Assembly (NCBI GenBank): GCA_948567375.1 | Contig: OX419761.1 | Coordinates: 34,598,501 to 34,662,500 of the forward strand | Origin: Lunularia cruciata | Lineage: Eukaryota; Streptophyta; Marchantiopsida; Lunulariales; Lunulariaceae | DNA length: 64,000 nt | Reading direction: 5' to 3' | Part shown: positions 21,475 to 34,842 of the stretch, one piece after another | Position numbering within the stretch: position 1 is the stretch's first letter | Layout: the number at the start of each line of letters is the position of its first letter | Translations under genes and position numbers: made by a program | The notes under the pieces: generated by a model | Told to the model about the DNA's origin: nothing | Database searches by the model: none | The model's input: only the letters and a program-made list of their open reading frames with translations

Positions 21475-24400
21475 TTTCCTTTATCTTATCTTTAATTTTT
21501 ACAGGACCTCTTGCAAAAATTTGCGAGACCCTTTGCTACTCCCGTAAACATCCCGAAACAACTATTCTTGATACGCCATAATGCTTGTGATAGAAGTCAT
21601 GGATTCCTGGAACCCGTCTCATCGACCAATGAGCAAGCATGCAGCTCCTTTCTCGTACTGGCACTAGAGTAAGTCCCGTGCATGATTCACGGGGCATCCC
21701 CATCTTGTCATTCTGTCCCCAGAAGCAGTTTCGCCTCTCGTCCCGAGCGCTTCGGGGATAAAGATTACACTAGAATATTTTATGTTTTTAGGGACTACCC
21801 TACTACAGTATTTTCTCTTTGTTAAACAAACAGGAACACACGTGGTCTTGTACTCTACTTCATCGGGTATCCAATGCTCCTAGACGGATAATGCCTCTCA
21901 AGAGAGTGACAAACTAATACATCAGACATGCAACACAACTACAGCATCAAGATTCTAATCAAACACGTCCTGTTATCTGGTTACGATGGAATAGAGTAAT
22001 TTGGAAGACAGAGTGACACACAAAAAGGGTTTACTACTACTGTAGCACACCGTACAGCATCGAAAGCATAACTTCTTCGTATCGATAAACTGCTTAAGCC
22101 CCAAAGCTTGCAAGTAATTTTTAGTGAGAAAAAGGCGAGCGCGTAGAGAACACGAAGGATGGGAGGAAGTTCTCATGAAGCCCTACTACAATAAGGAGAC
22201 AAAAAAGATAAAAAGGAAGGGAAATCCACTGGTATCGGTAGGAGAGATCTGCACTATTGCACGTAATGGATCCGAGCTATGCAAAACTATTTTGAGTCAC
22301 CTACCCAGATTTACATGATCACGGTTAGTTATCGGACCGGATGCCTTCTCACTTAAGTTTTAATGAGTTGGATGTCCATGTTATGTACTCGCTATTATGT
22401 CTTATACATCTTAAGAATTAAACTAGATGTCAAAATATATTTCATGTGATTTAAAGTTTGTTTAAATCATACAAGTTTCACTACGTGATATTTTAAAAAT
22501 TCATTCTCATTTCTCTTTCTGGTCTTGACATGTCATATATAGGTACTCTTCATAGACATCTAAAATATGTATTTTAATAAATATTAGTCTGATGCAATGA
22601 AAAAAAACTATTGAGAGATTTTAATCAAAGAGAATTATAATTCATATTAATTTTATGGTATGATGAATTTTTTTATTTTAACATTACTAAAGAGGATATT
22701 AAATTAAATTTAAAAAAATTGGGTTGTTTCTGTATCTATAAAGCAAGAACAATTCCCTTCTACACTACTTTTATTTTGAAGCTTTGAAAGATTCTTATTA
22801 TATTTAGAATACATAAGATAAATGAGCTTTCGTTTGGTTTGATAGATTTCAATGTTATAGTTTACATTTATCCTTGGATTGAACCTTATACTATATCTGC
22901 TTCTCGGGAATGTAGTTAACTAACTTTCTAGTGTACCGGATAAAAAATCATAAGACCTTAATATTTAGGTTCCTTCTTTTCATCCTCGAAATCATTAATT
23001 CTAATAGACTAAAGAGAACTTATAGATATATATATCTCACTTTAGTGAGCCCTTTTTTATTTAAGATTACTACTAAGTTGGGCTAAATCTTTTGTAATGT
23101 TCAATCCATCTCAAGATGAGCATTATTGTTTTCATTATTGTTTATGTTACACTATCACTTATTGGATTTTTCTCATCCATGTCATCTTTTTGAAAATATA
23201 TAGGTAAACTCATCATACATTAATTTCACATGATCACTTTTAAATATTCGATGAAATCCATGGTAGTCCTTTATTAATTCCTGGAATTAATTCCATGAGA
23301 GACTATATACACCTCATCTATGTATAGGTAGACTTTGCTTTCTGGTTAAGGTCTAATTTTAATCGAAATTAAAACCAATATCTATGATATGTTATTTATA
23401 TATTCTATCATATTATAGTTTATTACATCGATGGTTTGAAGTCGAATCTATGACTGACTTCTGCGTTCCTATAAACCCATTGACCGTTATAGTACAGACT
23501 TGTACTCATGCAATGCTTGGGCTAGTTTGGGTAATTTTAAGCAATTATCAAAACGTGTATCTTAAAAATAAAAATAAAAAATACTTTAAATTTACTGGAA
23601 AATATCATTCAGACATATGTTGCGATCAAAGGTACTGTATAAAAATGTGATGAAGTTAAGTAATGAAGTAATGAAGCTACGTTCTGAAGTTATTAAAAAA
23701 AAAAACCGATGTTGTATTGTTTTATATATATGTATTATATTCGTAGTTATGCATTCTGAAGTTATTTAAAAAAAACCGATGTTATATTCATAATAAAGTA
23801 TAACACTAAATAGATCAATGAGATTTTTACTAGGGAGATATGTCTTAATTCTCTTTATTATTAATTTAATGTCATTTTCCATTAATATATTTAACATACA
23901 ATCAAATACTTTTGCATAATCTTGTATTTTCAAGAATTTGATATAACTATATTATAAAATTGTACATATTTTAGCCATTATGAATTTTCAATTATATTAG
24001 GCAAAATTATTTGATGCTTTCCATCTAAAAAATTGGAAGAACTATGCAGAATAATTACCTGAACTATTACAAACTATAAAGTCTATCAAGATAGTGGAAG
24101 ATCAATTATATGCTCTGTTATAATGCGATTAATTATTATTGTACACTTCGATTTGAGAATATTAAGAGTTTAAAAATAAATTGTATATCTTTTATATAGA
24201 CTATGAGTAACTATCTAAATAACTGAAATAAAAAATAATAAAATTACTAAATAGGACAAATTTTAAGTTCATGTCACGAGATTGAGTATTTCATTTTCTC
24301 AAAATACATTGATAAATTAAGACATCAATTTTGATTGCATATAATATGCATTATTATGCTAATATTTCACATATTATTTTGGTTTCCAAAAATCTAAAAT

Positions 24401-26957
24401 TTTATATATCCGTTTTGAATCAAAGGTAATTTACCTTTAAGCTCATACTTGATTCTCAAACTTTTACTTTAATTTATGGTTGTTTAATGAATTTTTATCA
24501 TTTATGCTATAATTATTTAGAAGACAAAAGAGATTCAAATAAAACTTCCATATATGATATCCAAAAGCTTAGACCTCTTATATTTAGTTCTAAATTTTTA
24601 TTTAGATATGTGATAACTAGTGAGTTTTAGTGCTAAATCTCCAAATTTTATCTTATATTGATTTTGGTTAACTTTTTGTGACGTGGAGACTTCCTTGGTG
24701 AAAATTTTATTTTGAAGAGCATAGTGTAATGTAAATCTACATACTTAAATAAATAAATCAAGCAAAATTTATATCTGGATTCATAATTTGTATGGTCAAT
24801 TACCCTCATTAGTAAGACTAGAAAGACGAATATACTAATTGAGTAATGAAAATTAAGGGCTAATGTGTTTCTTTTTCTACAGCGTTGTTTTAAAGGATTT
24901 TATTGAAATAAATTTTATTTTTTTACAATATGATTTAAAAATAAATTATATATTTTAATTCTCGGTGAATTTAATCATGTCTACTGTATTTGTTATACAA
25001 ACTAAAATTTTATTATTTAAATATAATCCTTAAAATGATAATGATGTGATATGATTTTATGGTAATTTTATGAAATTAAGCGTTAATATCTCCAATGAGA
25101 CGAACCCATTCAAGGGGACCGGGGCCAACTTGCAGGCATCCCACTTCTCAACGCAAACATTTATATCAAAGTAATGAAAATCGAAAGATATCAATACTCA
25201 AAGTATGATTAGGCCATGAAACTATCGCTAACGAGTATTAATGCAAGTTGGCTTTGGCTCGAGACACGGCAATCCACTAGGATGGTTGTCATGCGATACA
25301 TCGGACATCTACGCCATGAATTACTGAGCAATAAATTTTTTCAGATCGAGTACTGAGATCCATAATGGACCATTATGTTCGTCGTTGCAGTCTGCAATTC
25401 ATAAATGTTTACGTCTATCTACTCTACTCTACTCCTCTTTGCGTAGACCGATCTCCCCTTTCAATGCTAGATTGAGACGATATCAACGAGAGAACTCGTG
25501 AAGATTCTGATCCCCTAGGCGCACACCCGGTCTCAGAGCTGTAAAGACAGTAACTGCACCACTGCATTCTCCTTCACGTGATGCGTTTGTGACCTGAACT
25601 CCATCCACCTTGTCTCTCTAGTTTGTTAGTCGTGAGTACATATACGCATACTTTTTGCTGCAGATTTTAGGATCCGACATGTACCACTATCAGCTCATGC
25701 ACTGCAAGTAGCTGAATCGAGCACAACTACGGCCACATTTTCAAGCATGCTCTTTTGTGTTTCAACTTTCTCCTCGGGCATGCTATTCCTTTTCTGTTGA
25801 ATCTTGGTGCTTCTCGTCGGCAAAACGGCTTGTCTACTCTTGATTTGATTTACAAACTCAGAAAGTGCTCTTGACTGGAGAACAATTCCAACCTAGCCTT
25901 TTGATGGCTACAATTAGGCACCGTTTGTGCGAGCCTGAAATCTGAGATAGCATATGATAGTATATGCGGAATATCGATCCAACCGTATTGAGCATACTTC
26001 CGGTTGTCTCTAGTCTCCCGTAGCAAAACTTCTACAGTCTTGCTAGAGTTTTACTCCAGCTGAAGTTCTGGAATTAAGAGGACCATAAGCTGCACGTTAC
26101 AGTTCACGCACTGCGTTTACGACGCAAGACAGTTCAAACTTACAGAAAATTGCCAAACGCACACAGATGCACTTTCCATGAACGGGTCAGGAGAGTGAGC
26201 GTGAACTTCACTCTAACCTCCGGTCGAGAAGGTCTTAGAGCGTGTATATGATCAAAGGGCCCGATCATATGATCATATACAGCAAAACGATGATGCCAAA
26301 CGGGATCTTCCACCGAAATCCGCAGGCGCTAGTTAGCCCAGATGAGGGTAATATTGGATCACTCAACTAATGCCCAAAACCAAAGAATCGATTCCTGAAG
26401 CGCCAATTCATGAGACAAGATCTGGAGGTAAAAATCGAGCCCAAGTCTACGAACAGGGAGATCATCGACTACAATAGATGAACTTCGTCTGTGGGTTCTG
26501 GCATGACAATATTATCCCATTAGTATGAAAGTGAAGATGGATTGTTCTCCACGGTACTGTCATCGATGTGCGCCTGTCAAATCATCACAAGTGGTCCCCG
26601 ATAGTTTGACAAGTGTCTTAGTCTGTGCCTCTGGTCCACCCTCTGTGAGAAGAACCCCCATACGCTTTTGTCCTATTAAGGTTCTTGACAGTGCCGTAAT
26701 TTCTCGCCTCATAAACTCTGGTGCTCGCATAGGCATCTCGAAGTGGGAGTCTTTGGAATTCACGTCCACAATGTTCGCGGAGCTCAAGGAATCGGCTGCG
26801 ATGTAATGTCAACAAATGAGAAGAATAAAGTCCTGTAATACGAGGAGTTAAAGTGCCGTCCACGACGTAAGGCTTGTAGATTGGTTGTTCGGTGGCCCGA
26901 TCGAGATTACTGCACAAGAGGTTTTGACATCCTTTGTAAGCTCGCGCAACAGCAGTC
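21475..26957. other. Long AT-rich gene-free stretch, then 5' region of the NHL gene
   Basis: From about 22340 to 25080 the sequence is very AT-rich with no coding-like open frame. A duplication of about 80 bp around two runs of As is present at 23670-23795 (gaagttatt, poly-A, ccgatgtt repeated). From about 25090 base composition becomes more balanced and approaches that of the gene island. The last kilobase is the likely promoter and leader of the NHL-repeat gene; no specific element was identified with confidence. Confidence 0.4.
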
Positions 26958-29846
26958 ATGGGATTGTTTCAGTGGCTTTCTGTGTTTCTTCTATGTGCTG
27001 CTAGTTTCGATCTAGGCAGCTGTGCGAGAGTGCGGCATTTGGAGTACATGGCTGAAAACTCCGACTCTGAACCCGTGGTGATGTCTCGACGCGACGGTGG
27101 GTCTGATCATCCCCGGAGCGTGAACTGTGAAATTCATAGTGGGAAAAATTCTCCAGACGTTGTAGCAATGCGGACGGTGTGACTCTCGTGTGTGGATTGT
27201 AGACTGGGTCCTGTTTGTTTCTCTCTTGAAGGGAGTGGATTTGTGGACGAAAGCTGTGGGTAGAGAGGTTTCATGCATGTAAATCAGTTTCATCCCTGGT
27301 GCGAGTTGTTACGGACCTCATTGCTTGGATTGGAGGACCATCTGATCTTTGCCGATCATCTTCCATCGAATGATGGGTTATTTCTGCTTGTGTTGTGTGG
27401 GTCTCACTCGGGTAACGTCGAGCATTTGGTGAATCTGTAGTCGTCGGTCTGTATTCTGTTGACGCGAGGTGATTCTTGCTACTTTTTCTCGTCACTTATT
27501 CGGTGGGATTCAAAGTAGAGGTCTCTTTCTCGAGATAAGTAGCTCCACGGGATAATTCAGAATGTCGGTCTGTAGTAGCCTTTTTTTGCCGAGGATACTA
27601 CCCTGATGGTCAGACTGACAACTTGACCTTATTTTCAGTCACATGTTGAAATCATGCATCCCTTTTAGCCGTAATAGAAATTAGGGTTTTAAGTAGAAAA
27701 AATTACTGTGAACTCTACAGGACCCAGGGAGTGCTCCAAACACTTACTTCTTCCCTGCAACAATCCCCGGATAGTGAGACATTAGGATACGGACTTGTGC
27801 AGTGTCGGTTCTGTCCTGGACAACAGCATATTTAGATTGGAGAGCTTTGCTTTCTGATGGGCTGTCTATGTTCGTTTCGACAGACATCATCTACGAGGAA
27901 GGATTTATCGTGGAAACTGTCCTCGATGAAAACAAGATCAATTCCTCGATCTACAGCACTCTCCCAGTACCAGGGGGGGACTACATCTATGCACTTGACA
28001 TGACCGCCAGTCAAGTCCTTAAAATTAAGATACCTGTTGATCCAGGTAAGTGTTGAAGTGGTGGTGAACTTTGATTGCTCTTGTTTGCTAGAGGATCGGC
28101 ATCCCCCTTCCTTTCTGCAGGTACAACTATGCCAATTCTGACTTTCAAAGGTTTTTCCTGCAGGCACCGTGATCGGTCAAATTGCAGGTTCGTATGACGG
28201 TGAGGCAGGACACAGGGACGGTCTAGGCAAGGATTCTCTCTTCAATCATCCAAGGGATTTCACAGTCGACGATGTTGGGAACATCTACGTGGCTGACGTA
28301 AGGGCCCGTGTTATAAGGAAGATAGATACTGACGGTTTGTCTTCCTACCGGCTCTGCCTTATTTATGTTTTTCCCGTAAAGCAAGATTTCAAGGAAAATC
28401 GCACAAGGATACTGTTAAATACATGGCCACGGGTGTTGAACTTGTATTCTAAAGGTCATCTCATGAAAGGGGCTTCCAATTGTCCTTGAAATCAACGAAG
28501 TTGGCTTTCGTGAATGGCAGGCATGGTATCTACTATAGTCGGAGAGTCGAACGTGACTGGGAATTCCGACGGTGAGGGCAAGTATGCGCATTTTTCTTCT
28601 GACTTCTCTGTGACCTACATACCAAGCATGTGCTCTCTCATCGTGGCCGATAGGGGAAATAGACGTCTTCGCCAAATTCGGTTAAAAAAGCAAGCTGTTT
28701 GCCATCCAGGTCATACGGCAAGGTACATACCTTCAGTGGTGTGATGGTGTTAATGTTCAAGTTTGATTGTGTTGAGGTGGTGGATCGTGCAGTAGAGTAA
28801 GGAGCAGGACTAGAATTTTAAGTACAACATTCCTCAGCTGAGGGACAGTAATTTTTTTGTTGCCGACCTTGAGTGATCAGGGGTTTCAAAGCAATATGGC
28901 TACGGCATTGCGCAAAAAAATATAAATCCATGCTCCTACTTTATACGCTTCTGGAGGTACTGAGTGGCTGCAATCATGAGCCTTTATTACGACCTAAGCA
29001 TTGTTGTTTCTTGCTGTGTCCAGTGGTTTCGCCGTTGACCTTCAGGGGTTGCTCCTCGTGGTTGCTTCAACTGTTGTGATGACGGTAATAGGTGTTTTAA
29101 CATTCAAACATGTTAAGTTGAGTGAAAGGCTGGCTGGGCTCCATGTGGTAAGTTATGCTTGTCTCGCTTCTACTACTACTCAAAATCACGTATCTGTGAA
29201 ATGCACGATGATCTCCATTCATATTTAATTTCATTGCCTCCTGCACACCCAGTTATTGGAAGTATATCTTAGCAATAAATGATATATCGCTTCACCAAAG
29301 TTTTTAGTGTTTTGAACTGAGTGGGGTTTGAGCATTGTTCTCCGTAACCTTGCTAATAGAAGTTTATACCGCGGAAGCCTAATTGCAAGTTCCACCTGTA
29401 AGAAACGTCCCGTCTTCGTAATTATGCAGATGAACAGGTTGATGTTGAGAAACACCAGCCCCTTGCGGACACCTTTGCAGCAAAGCCATCGTGGACATCC
29501 TTGCTTGATGGGAAATGGCACTTCGCCAGTTTTACAAACCTCGAGTGTGCCGGCTGAATTCTTTCATCCTAGGCAACCTGATCTTATTGACTTCAACAGC
29601 AATTCATCTGAAGAAGGCCGACTTTTTAATTCGGCGAATCGGCCAAATCATGCGGCAGATCGACCTCATCATGCAGCGTTCATTCTGGATGGCAATAATT
29701 CCTGTATTGGACCTGGCGATGAAGCAGCATACGCCATAACTGGCTCTGGATTAGCATACACCCAGAGTGCTCCGGGATCTCTAGACTTTAATAGAGAAGA
29801 CGAGGAAGAGAACGAAATCAGGAAGCTGTTGGAGACCACACGTTAA
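26958..29846 (+). CDS. NHL-repeat single-pass membrane protein (404 aa, six exons)
   Basis: Exons deduced by eye: 26958-27096, 27884-28045, 28164-28334, 28521-28722, 29024-29147, 29430-29846. All introns are GT-AG, and the joined length of 1215 bases is an open frame. The protein has a signal peptide (residues 1-22, hydrophobic core LSVFLLCAASF), an extracytoplasmic region with GGDYIYALDMTASQVLKI, two clear NHL repeats (PRDFTVDDVGNIYVADVRAR; SLIVADRGNRRLRQI), one membrane helix (about 234-252) and a 138-residue hydrophilic tail with an acidic end. This is the layout of the plant NHL-domain proteins of unknown function. NHL repeats form a beta-propeller used for binding. It is shorter than the usual plant members (around 500 aa). 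The exon 1 donor (ACG/GTGGGT) is the least certain boundary. Confidence 0.8.
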
Positions 29847-30697
29847 CTAAGATAGTTTAGGAATCGCAATACTCGTACTCTCTTTTAGTGTAAATTATTG
29901 CATCGTAGAAGTGCGGTTAGGGTTAGCTGACAACCCATCGCAGGGGGTGTAGCCAGTGCCGGTCCTACAATTTTGTACAGTGTCTCAAGACAATTTTGTA
30001 GATATCTGTTTCTGTTTCGAACTTCAGCGGCTAACATCTTCATGCTTTCTAGTGTGCATAGTTGAGAACTTGCTCCACTGTACCTGATAGAAGCATACAG
30101 ACTTTACGATTTTCAAACTGGCTCTGGACGCTCAAATGGACAAGAGTTTCTTGGATATGATTGTTCTACACCTTGCCGGAGCCGTATGTCACCCGCTACA
30201 TTTTAATGAAAACCATTGCCGATCTGATCTTCTCCTTTCCAGAAAGAGAAAGGAGAATGAAAGGAGTATGAACATTCGACAAGGGTATGAAAGTAACTTC
30301 AAACCAATCCACGTAGCGGATTCCGCACCGCTCGAAAACAGCAGAATGCAGTGAACGTACACAGTGGGTGATAATTTGTTGCCAAAATTCATCCTCCATA
30401 TCGATTCCCGCATTCCATTCAAACACTAGAGAATCCATAGTGTATATAAAGAGACAATACTTCTATCTTAATTTTTTTGATATTCTTATTTTACCATGCG
30501 ACGGGAGAAGAACATCGTGGTTCGATATCGTAGAGAGGAGCGAAACACCGAAACGAAAAGTAGAGAATGGACTGAAATCAAAACATTTACATGTAGATGT
30601 AACAATGGGTTAAAAGATATTATCATAAAATAGATAAAGATATTGTAAGTGTAAAAAAAATTAAAAATGTTCAGTATAATACTAATTACAATATTTA
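29847..30697. other. 3' flank of the NHL gene, no further gene
   Basis: Probable 3' untranslated region followed by intergenic sequence. Small open frames on both strands show no domain and no coding-like composition. Confidence 0.4.
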
Positions 30698-30705
30698 TTT
30701 ATTTA

Positions 30706-30847
30706 GGGAGTCGCTATTCACCACTCACCTTTCGCTATTCACCACTCACCCCCTAGTTTAAAGAACCCCTACGTATTTTTTTCGCGTTCCTATTGGCTGC
30801 ATGGAAAATGAATGGAAAACGACATCGAAAATGAAGACTGAAATAAG
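30706..30847. repeat. Left terminal inverted repeat of the MULE
   Basis: Begins GGGAG. It contains two copies of GCTATTCACCACTCACC separated by a few bases. It matches the right end in inverted orientation through GAAGACTGAAATAAG. Confidence 0.92.
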
Positions 30848-30924
30848 GCGAGATTTAATGAAGTCACACCTGGCGAGAGCTTTTTAAAACCAACTTCGGC
30901 GTCTAAAACACTACTTACATCACC

Positions 30925-33090
30925 ATGGATCGTTATCAAGAACTTACCACCACAACTTACACTAGTCTTGAGGTCGTCCGCGCTGCTCTAAATTCAATCT
31001 TTGCCAACGAAGGCTACATCGTGACTGTTTTGCACACCAGGCGCGTCGGGAACAAGAGAAATGGTGACGTCAAAGCTGTTGCTTTGCAGTGTTCGTGCGC
31101 AACAAAAGCGGCAGCAAACTCCGAATATAATCAACGCAAGCGCGTTTGTGCCCGCCGTGGGACCGGTTGCATGTTCAATTGTCTAGTACGGCGTGTTGTT
31201 CAACCAGATGGAGATGGAGAAGCTCACTGGGCAGTCGAGGTTGACGTCCACGACCACAATCACGAACCCTTTACCGATCCGGCTGTCCATCCGCAAGGCC
31301 GCGCGCTGACAGAAGAGCAACGCCAAGAGGTAATCCAAGCGGCTAGTGATCGACAAAAACCTGTGCGAATAGTGGCCGCCCTGCGCCGTCATGGGATTAC
31401 AATAACCCCCCGAGATGTTTACAATGTCAAGCAAGCAGAGCGCCTGCGCATTCTGGCTGGTTGTTCTCCGCTCGTTGCTCTACTTGATGGCCTAGAAGAC
31501 TGACCTAATGCCTCTTACTTTGCCCAATTTGACGATCAACGACAGTTGTCACATTTACTGATCATTTCCCCTTCTGCCAAAGAAATCTGCTGCAGTTTCA
31601 GCGCTGGAAAGGTATGGTTGATTGACTCAACCTACAAGACCAATCGTTTTGGTTTGCCTTTAATGCACGTTGTTGGAGTCACGGCTACACATCAAACATT
31701 TACCTTTGCATACTGTTTCATGGCTACGGAACGCGTAGAAGATTACCTTTGGGCATTGCGGCACATACAACAGGTTTTTGCTGCCTTTTTGTTGGTACCA
31801 AAGACGTTCGTCACTGATCATGAATTGGCTTTAAGAACGCGTTGTTGATATTGTTTGCTGATGACGGTACCGTCAAGTTCCTTTTGTGTCAGTGGCACAT
31901 CAGCAAGAACATCTTCGCTCGACAGCGAAAGACCTTTGCAAGCTTCGCAGCATTCAAAGTTCTTGAAGAGCACTGGAACAATTTGGTGCGATCAAAGTCT
32001 GCTGTCGCCTACGATCAACAGCTTAATAAGATGCAAGAATTTTTCCCCCACCATGTGATGGTTTATCTTGAAGAGACTTGGCTGCTATATAAGGACCGAT
32101 TTGTAGCCGTGTTTATACGCGACACGCTACATTTTGGTCATACGACAACTTTGCGCGTTGAGAGCACACATGCAACAGTTAAGTCTTGGATAACATTGTC
32201 CACGGGAGATCTATTGACAGTGGAAACTGCATGCCAGCTTGCTTGCGGCAATCAACTTGCAAGTATTAGACTGCAAACGGGACGAGAGCGGGCTTCCACA
32301 AGTCTAGGGTATGGATCGGTCTTTTCCGCTGTTACCGGTAAGATCTCTGTTGCAGCTTTGAAGATAGCGTTCAAAGAGTACAAACTTCGGCTTGGTACAT
32401 CTTTGGAAAACAATGGGAATAATGATCTGGAATGCCACGGTATGTTCACTTCGAACATGGAGATGCCGTGCAGGCACAAGTTTCGACAAGCAGCGGCAGC
32501 AACCCCCACCAGACCGCCAAGGGTACTCAGTCTCGAGGATTTTGATTTGCACTGGTGGCTGGTGCAGCCTCCTCGGCAAGAAGTAGTGTTTGTTGCACCA
32601 ACATCGATCAAGGAGAGGATGAAGCGCATCCAGGAAGATTTTGATTTTGAAGAAGGAACCTCGTACCGGAAGCGAGTCATCCTCGACCATCTTAATGTGT
32701 TGCCGGCAGCGGAACTTTTGAATCCTTCTGTTCAACACAGCCGCGGCTGCCCTGTTGGTTCTCGAGGACACCAATCGCAGAGCTCTACGCAACGGAATCC
32801 ATCACAGTTTGAGATCGTAGAGAATTCTTTGCAGCCTGCACGTACGTCGATGCACTAAATGCGGGGAAGTGGGACATAACAGAAGAAGTTGTCGTCTACC
32901 TCGAGCAGATACAGTAGTGACGGCATCTGCAAGTCTAGCGGTGACTGCACTAGCAAATAACGCAGGGGGATATCTCGATGCTCTTGGTGCCGAGGACGAG
33001 TGGGAGCATTCTGGATACCCACCGGACGTAAATGAGCAGTTTCTCGAGATGGTAGAGCTTGCTGAAGATCAATCTTCTCGTCTACAATAA
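30925..33090 (+). pseudogene. MULE transposase, three breaks
   Basis: The transposase reads in order: an N-terminal zinc-binding domain of the WRKY/GCM1-FAR1 kind (CSCATKAA, CARRGTGCMFNC, ending HDHNHEP), a helical linker, the DDE core, and a C-terminal CCHC zinc knuckle (CTKCGEVGHNRRSC, 32851-32892). The catalytic residues are visible: Asp in WLIDSTYKTN, Asp in FVTDHELAL, Glu in RVESTHATVKSW. QWHISKN lies between the second Asp and the Glu, as expected. Three lesions break the gene: a TGA at 31501-31503 with the same frame continuing after it, a frame change near 31835 within the second-Asp region, and a frame change near 32845 before the knuckle. Only one ATG-led frame (30925-31503) is plausible as a product now. 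It would move the element and related non-autonomous copies if intact. Confidence 0.88.
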
Positions 33091-33185
33091 TTCATAATAA
33101 AAAAAGAAATTTTAATGTCAATAAGGTTACTTTTCGGCGTTTACATGCTGCTTTCCAACGTTTTATATGTGTAGAATTTCGCCTT

Positions 33186-33327
33186 CTTATTTCAGTCTTC
33201 ATTTTCAATGGCGTTTTCCATTCATTTTCCATGCAGCCAATAGGAACGCGACAAAAATGCACAGGGGTTCTTTAAACTAGGGGGTGAGTGGTGAATAGCA
33301 AAAGGTGAGTGGTGAATAGCGGCTCCC
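33186..33327. repeat. Right terminal inverted repeat of the MULE
   Basis: Inverted partner of 30706-30847, ending CTCCC. The same direct repeats are present in inverted orientation near 33265-33320. Confidence 0.92.
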
Positions 33328-33335
33328 TTTATTTA

Positions 33336-34199
33336 TTACATATATATAAGAATAATATTTTCAATTTATCTTAAATTGTAATTAAAATATATTTATAAAA
33401 CTTAAAAGATTAAAAAAACTCAAAAAATTCAAAATGTAATTCAAAATACAAGAGAACTTAAACTTTGGCAAGAAATCAATAAACAATTGGTAGTTTATAA
33501 ATTTTCTACTTGTTAAAATTTTGATTTGAATTTTTTTGAAAAATCACAGAAATTAACATGATGGTTGAGTCTAATATGTTAACAACAAATGCATTCAACA
33601 AAGACATGATGATTATCTCTAATTTTGATAACAAGTGCACTCAACAAAGATATGGAGTTCATCTACAACCTTGTTCATAGTACATAACATGCAAAATCTT
33701 ATAGAGTGCTCTGAAATTATTATCATCCTTCTTCTACTTCTAATCTATAAAAGTTAATTTTATATTAAATAATAATATATCTAAAATGAAGTGAAAATCT
33801 TAGCCATAAGATAATTTTATTGATAATACACCAACATAAAATTTATAAATTGTTAATACATCATTTTGACATCTAGTTCTTGTCATAAGTAAAGTAAAGA
33901 TTGCTCCTTGATCTTTTCTCACAGTGCAATAGATACCAATCTCGTTAAAAAAATATTCCACCTTGTGGCCATGCAATTAGATTTGATATCAACCAATAGA
34001 TAGAGTGACAAAAAAAACTTGGTAGACAAATCTCTCATACTCTATGGACCTCACCTTAGCAATATATGTGAGAGCTAAGAACAAAGCTTGAGCCTCAAGA
34101 GGTAAAAACATTATTTCAACAAACAACAATTATTAGGGTGTTTGAGTTATCACCCCAAGTTTCTCACACATAAATAAATTTTGAATTTTCTCCACCTTT
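33336..34199. other. AT-rich, no recognised gene
   Basis: Low-complexity AT-rich sequence. No coding-like frame or RNA gene seen. Confidence 0.4.
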
Positions 34200-34800
34200 T
34201 GCTACCATGTCTTTTTAGGATATGGATATCAAATCTGAGCACCATAGAGAACAACCGGTTGTACAAGAGATCTAAATAACACTTTCTTCAACTCCCATGT
34301 GGTAAGATGAGTTAGTGTAGAGAGAATCATGAATGAATACAAAGCTCTAAACCCTACACTGATTTGATTCTTCACACAAGTAGAACAACTATAATCATGA
34401 AAAAACTCAAAGCCCAAGTACTTCTAAGAAGAAAACTACTCCAAACATTGTCCATAAAAAAAAAGGTGTGACATCTTTAAAACCTACCACAATTTGTCAA
34501 GGTTCAACTCCATCTTTGTTTGATTGCAAAACCAAAGAAGAGAATCCAACAACTTTGGTAAACTCTCTGAATTGATGAAGAGGAGCACTACATCATCTGC
34601 AAAAGGAAGTGCATGTATCATCAAAGAGCCAACTTGTACACCAATAGTTCCAATTTCCATGAGTACTCTCTCTAGGTCATCTAGAAGATTCCAAACCGAG
34701 TTGTGGATAGATAGTAGCCTTGAATCACACCCAGTGTACTAAGGACATCTTGAGAGTTCAAAGATGAAAGTCTCAAAATCACTTCCTCATAGAGTCTAGA
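34200..34800 (-). pseudogene. LINE reverse transcriptase fragment
   Basis: On the minus strand, translation in shifting frames gives LGVIQGYYLS (the GV-QG block of non-LTR RT), then LPFADDVVLLF (catalytic FADD box, about 34600) with SLLWFCNQTKMELNLDKLW, then the downstream LFRSLVQPVVLYG block (34229-34417). This is the order found in plant LINE RTs. Frames change and stops occur, and no endonuclease or RNase H was found, so it is a 5'-truncated relic as expected for LINE insertions. Confidence 0.75.
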
Positions 34801-34842
34801 TATAACACCAATTATATCTACTGAAATGCAAACTTCAAGGAA

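Larger units (their letters stand above)
30706..33327 (+). mobile_element. MULE DNA transposon with 142-bp inverted termini
   Basis: The left terminus 30706-30847 and right terminus 33186-33327 are inverted copies with about eight mismatches. The element is flanked by the 8-bp duplication TTTATTTA (30698-30705 and 33328-33335), within the range for Mutator-like elements, although the AT-rich flank makes it less informative. Each terminus holds the direct repeat GCTATTCACCACTCACC twice within the first 45 bp, a likely transposase-binding arrangement. The interior is one transposase gene running outward from the left end. High terminal identity points to fairly recent movement, yet the transposase is broken. 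Confidence 0.92.

Noticed and set aside
26618-26959. Minus-strand open frame opposite the NHL gene start
   Set aside because: No recognisable protein features. It overlaps the presumed promoter/leader of the NHL gene.
32252-32792. Long minus-strand open frames inside the MULE
   Set aside because: They lie opposite the transposase coding strand, which carries the catalytic motifs, and show no domain of their own.
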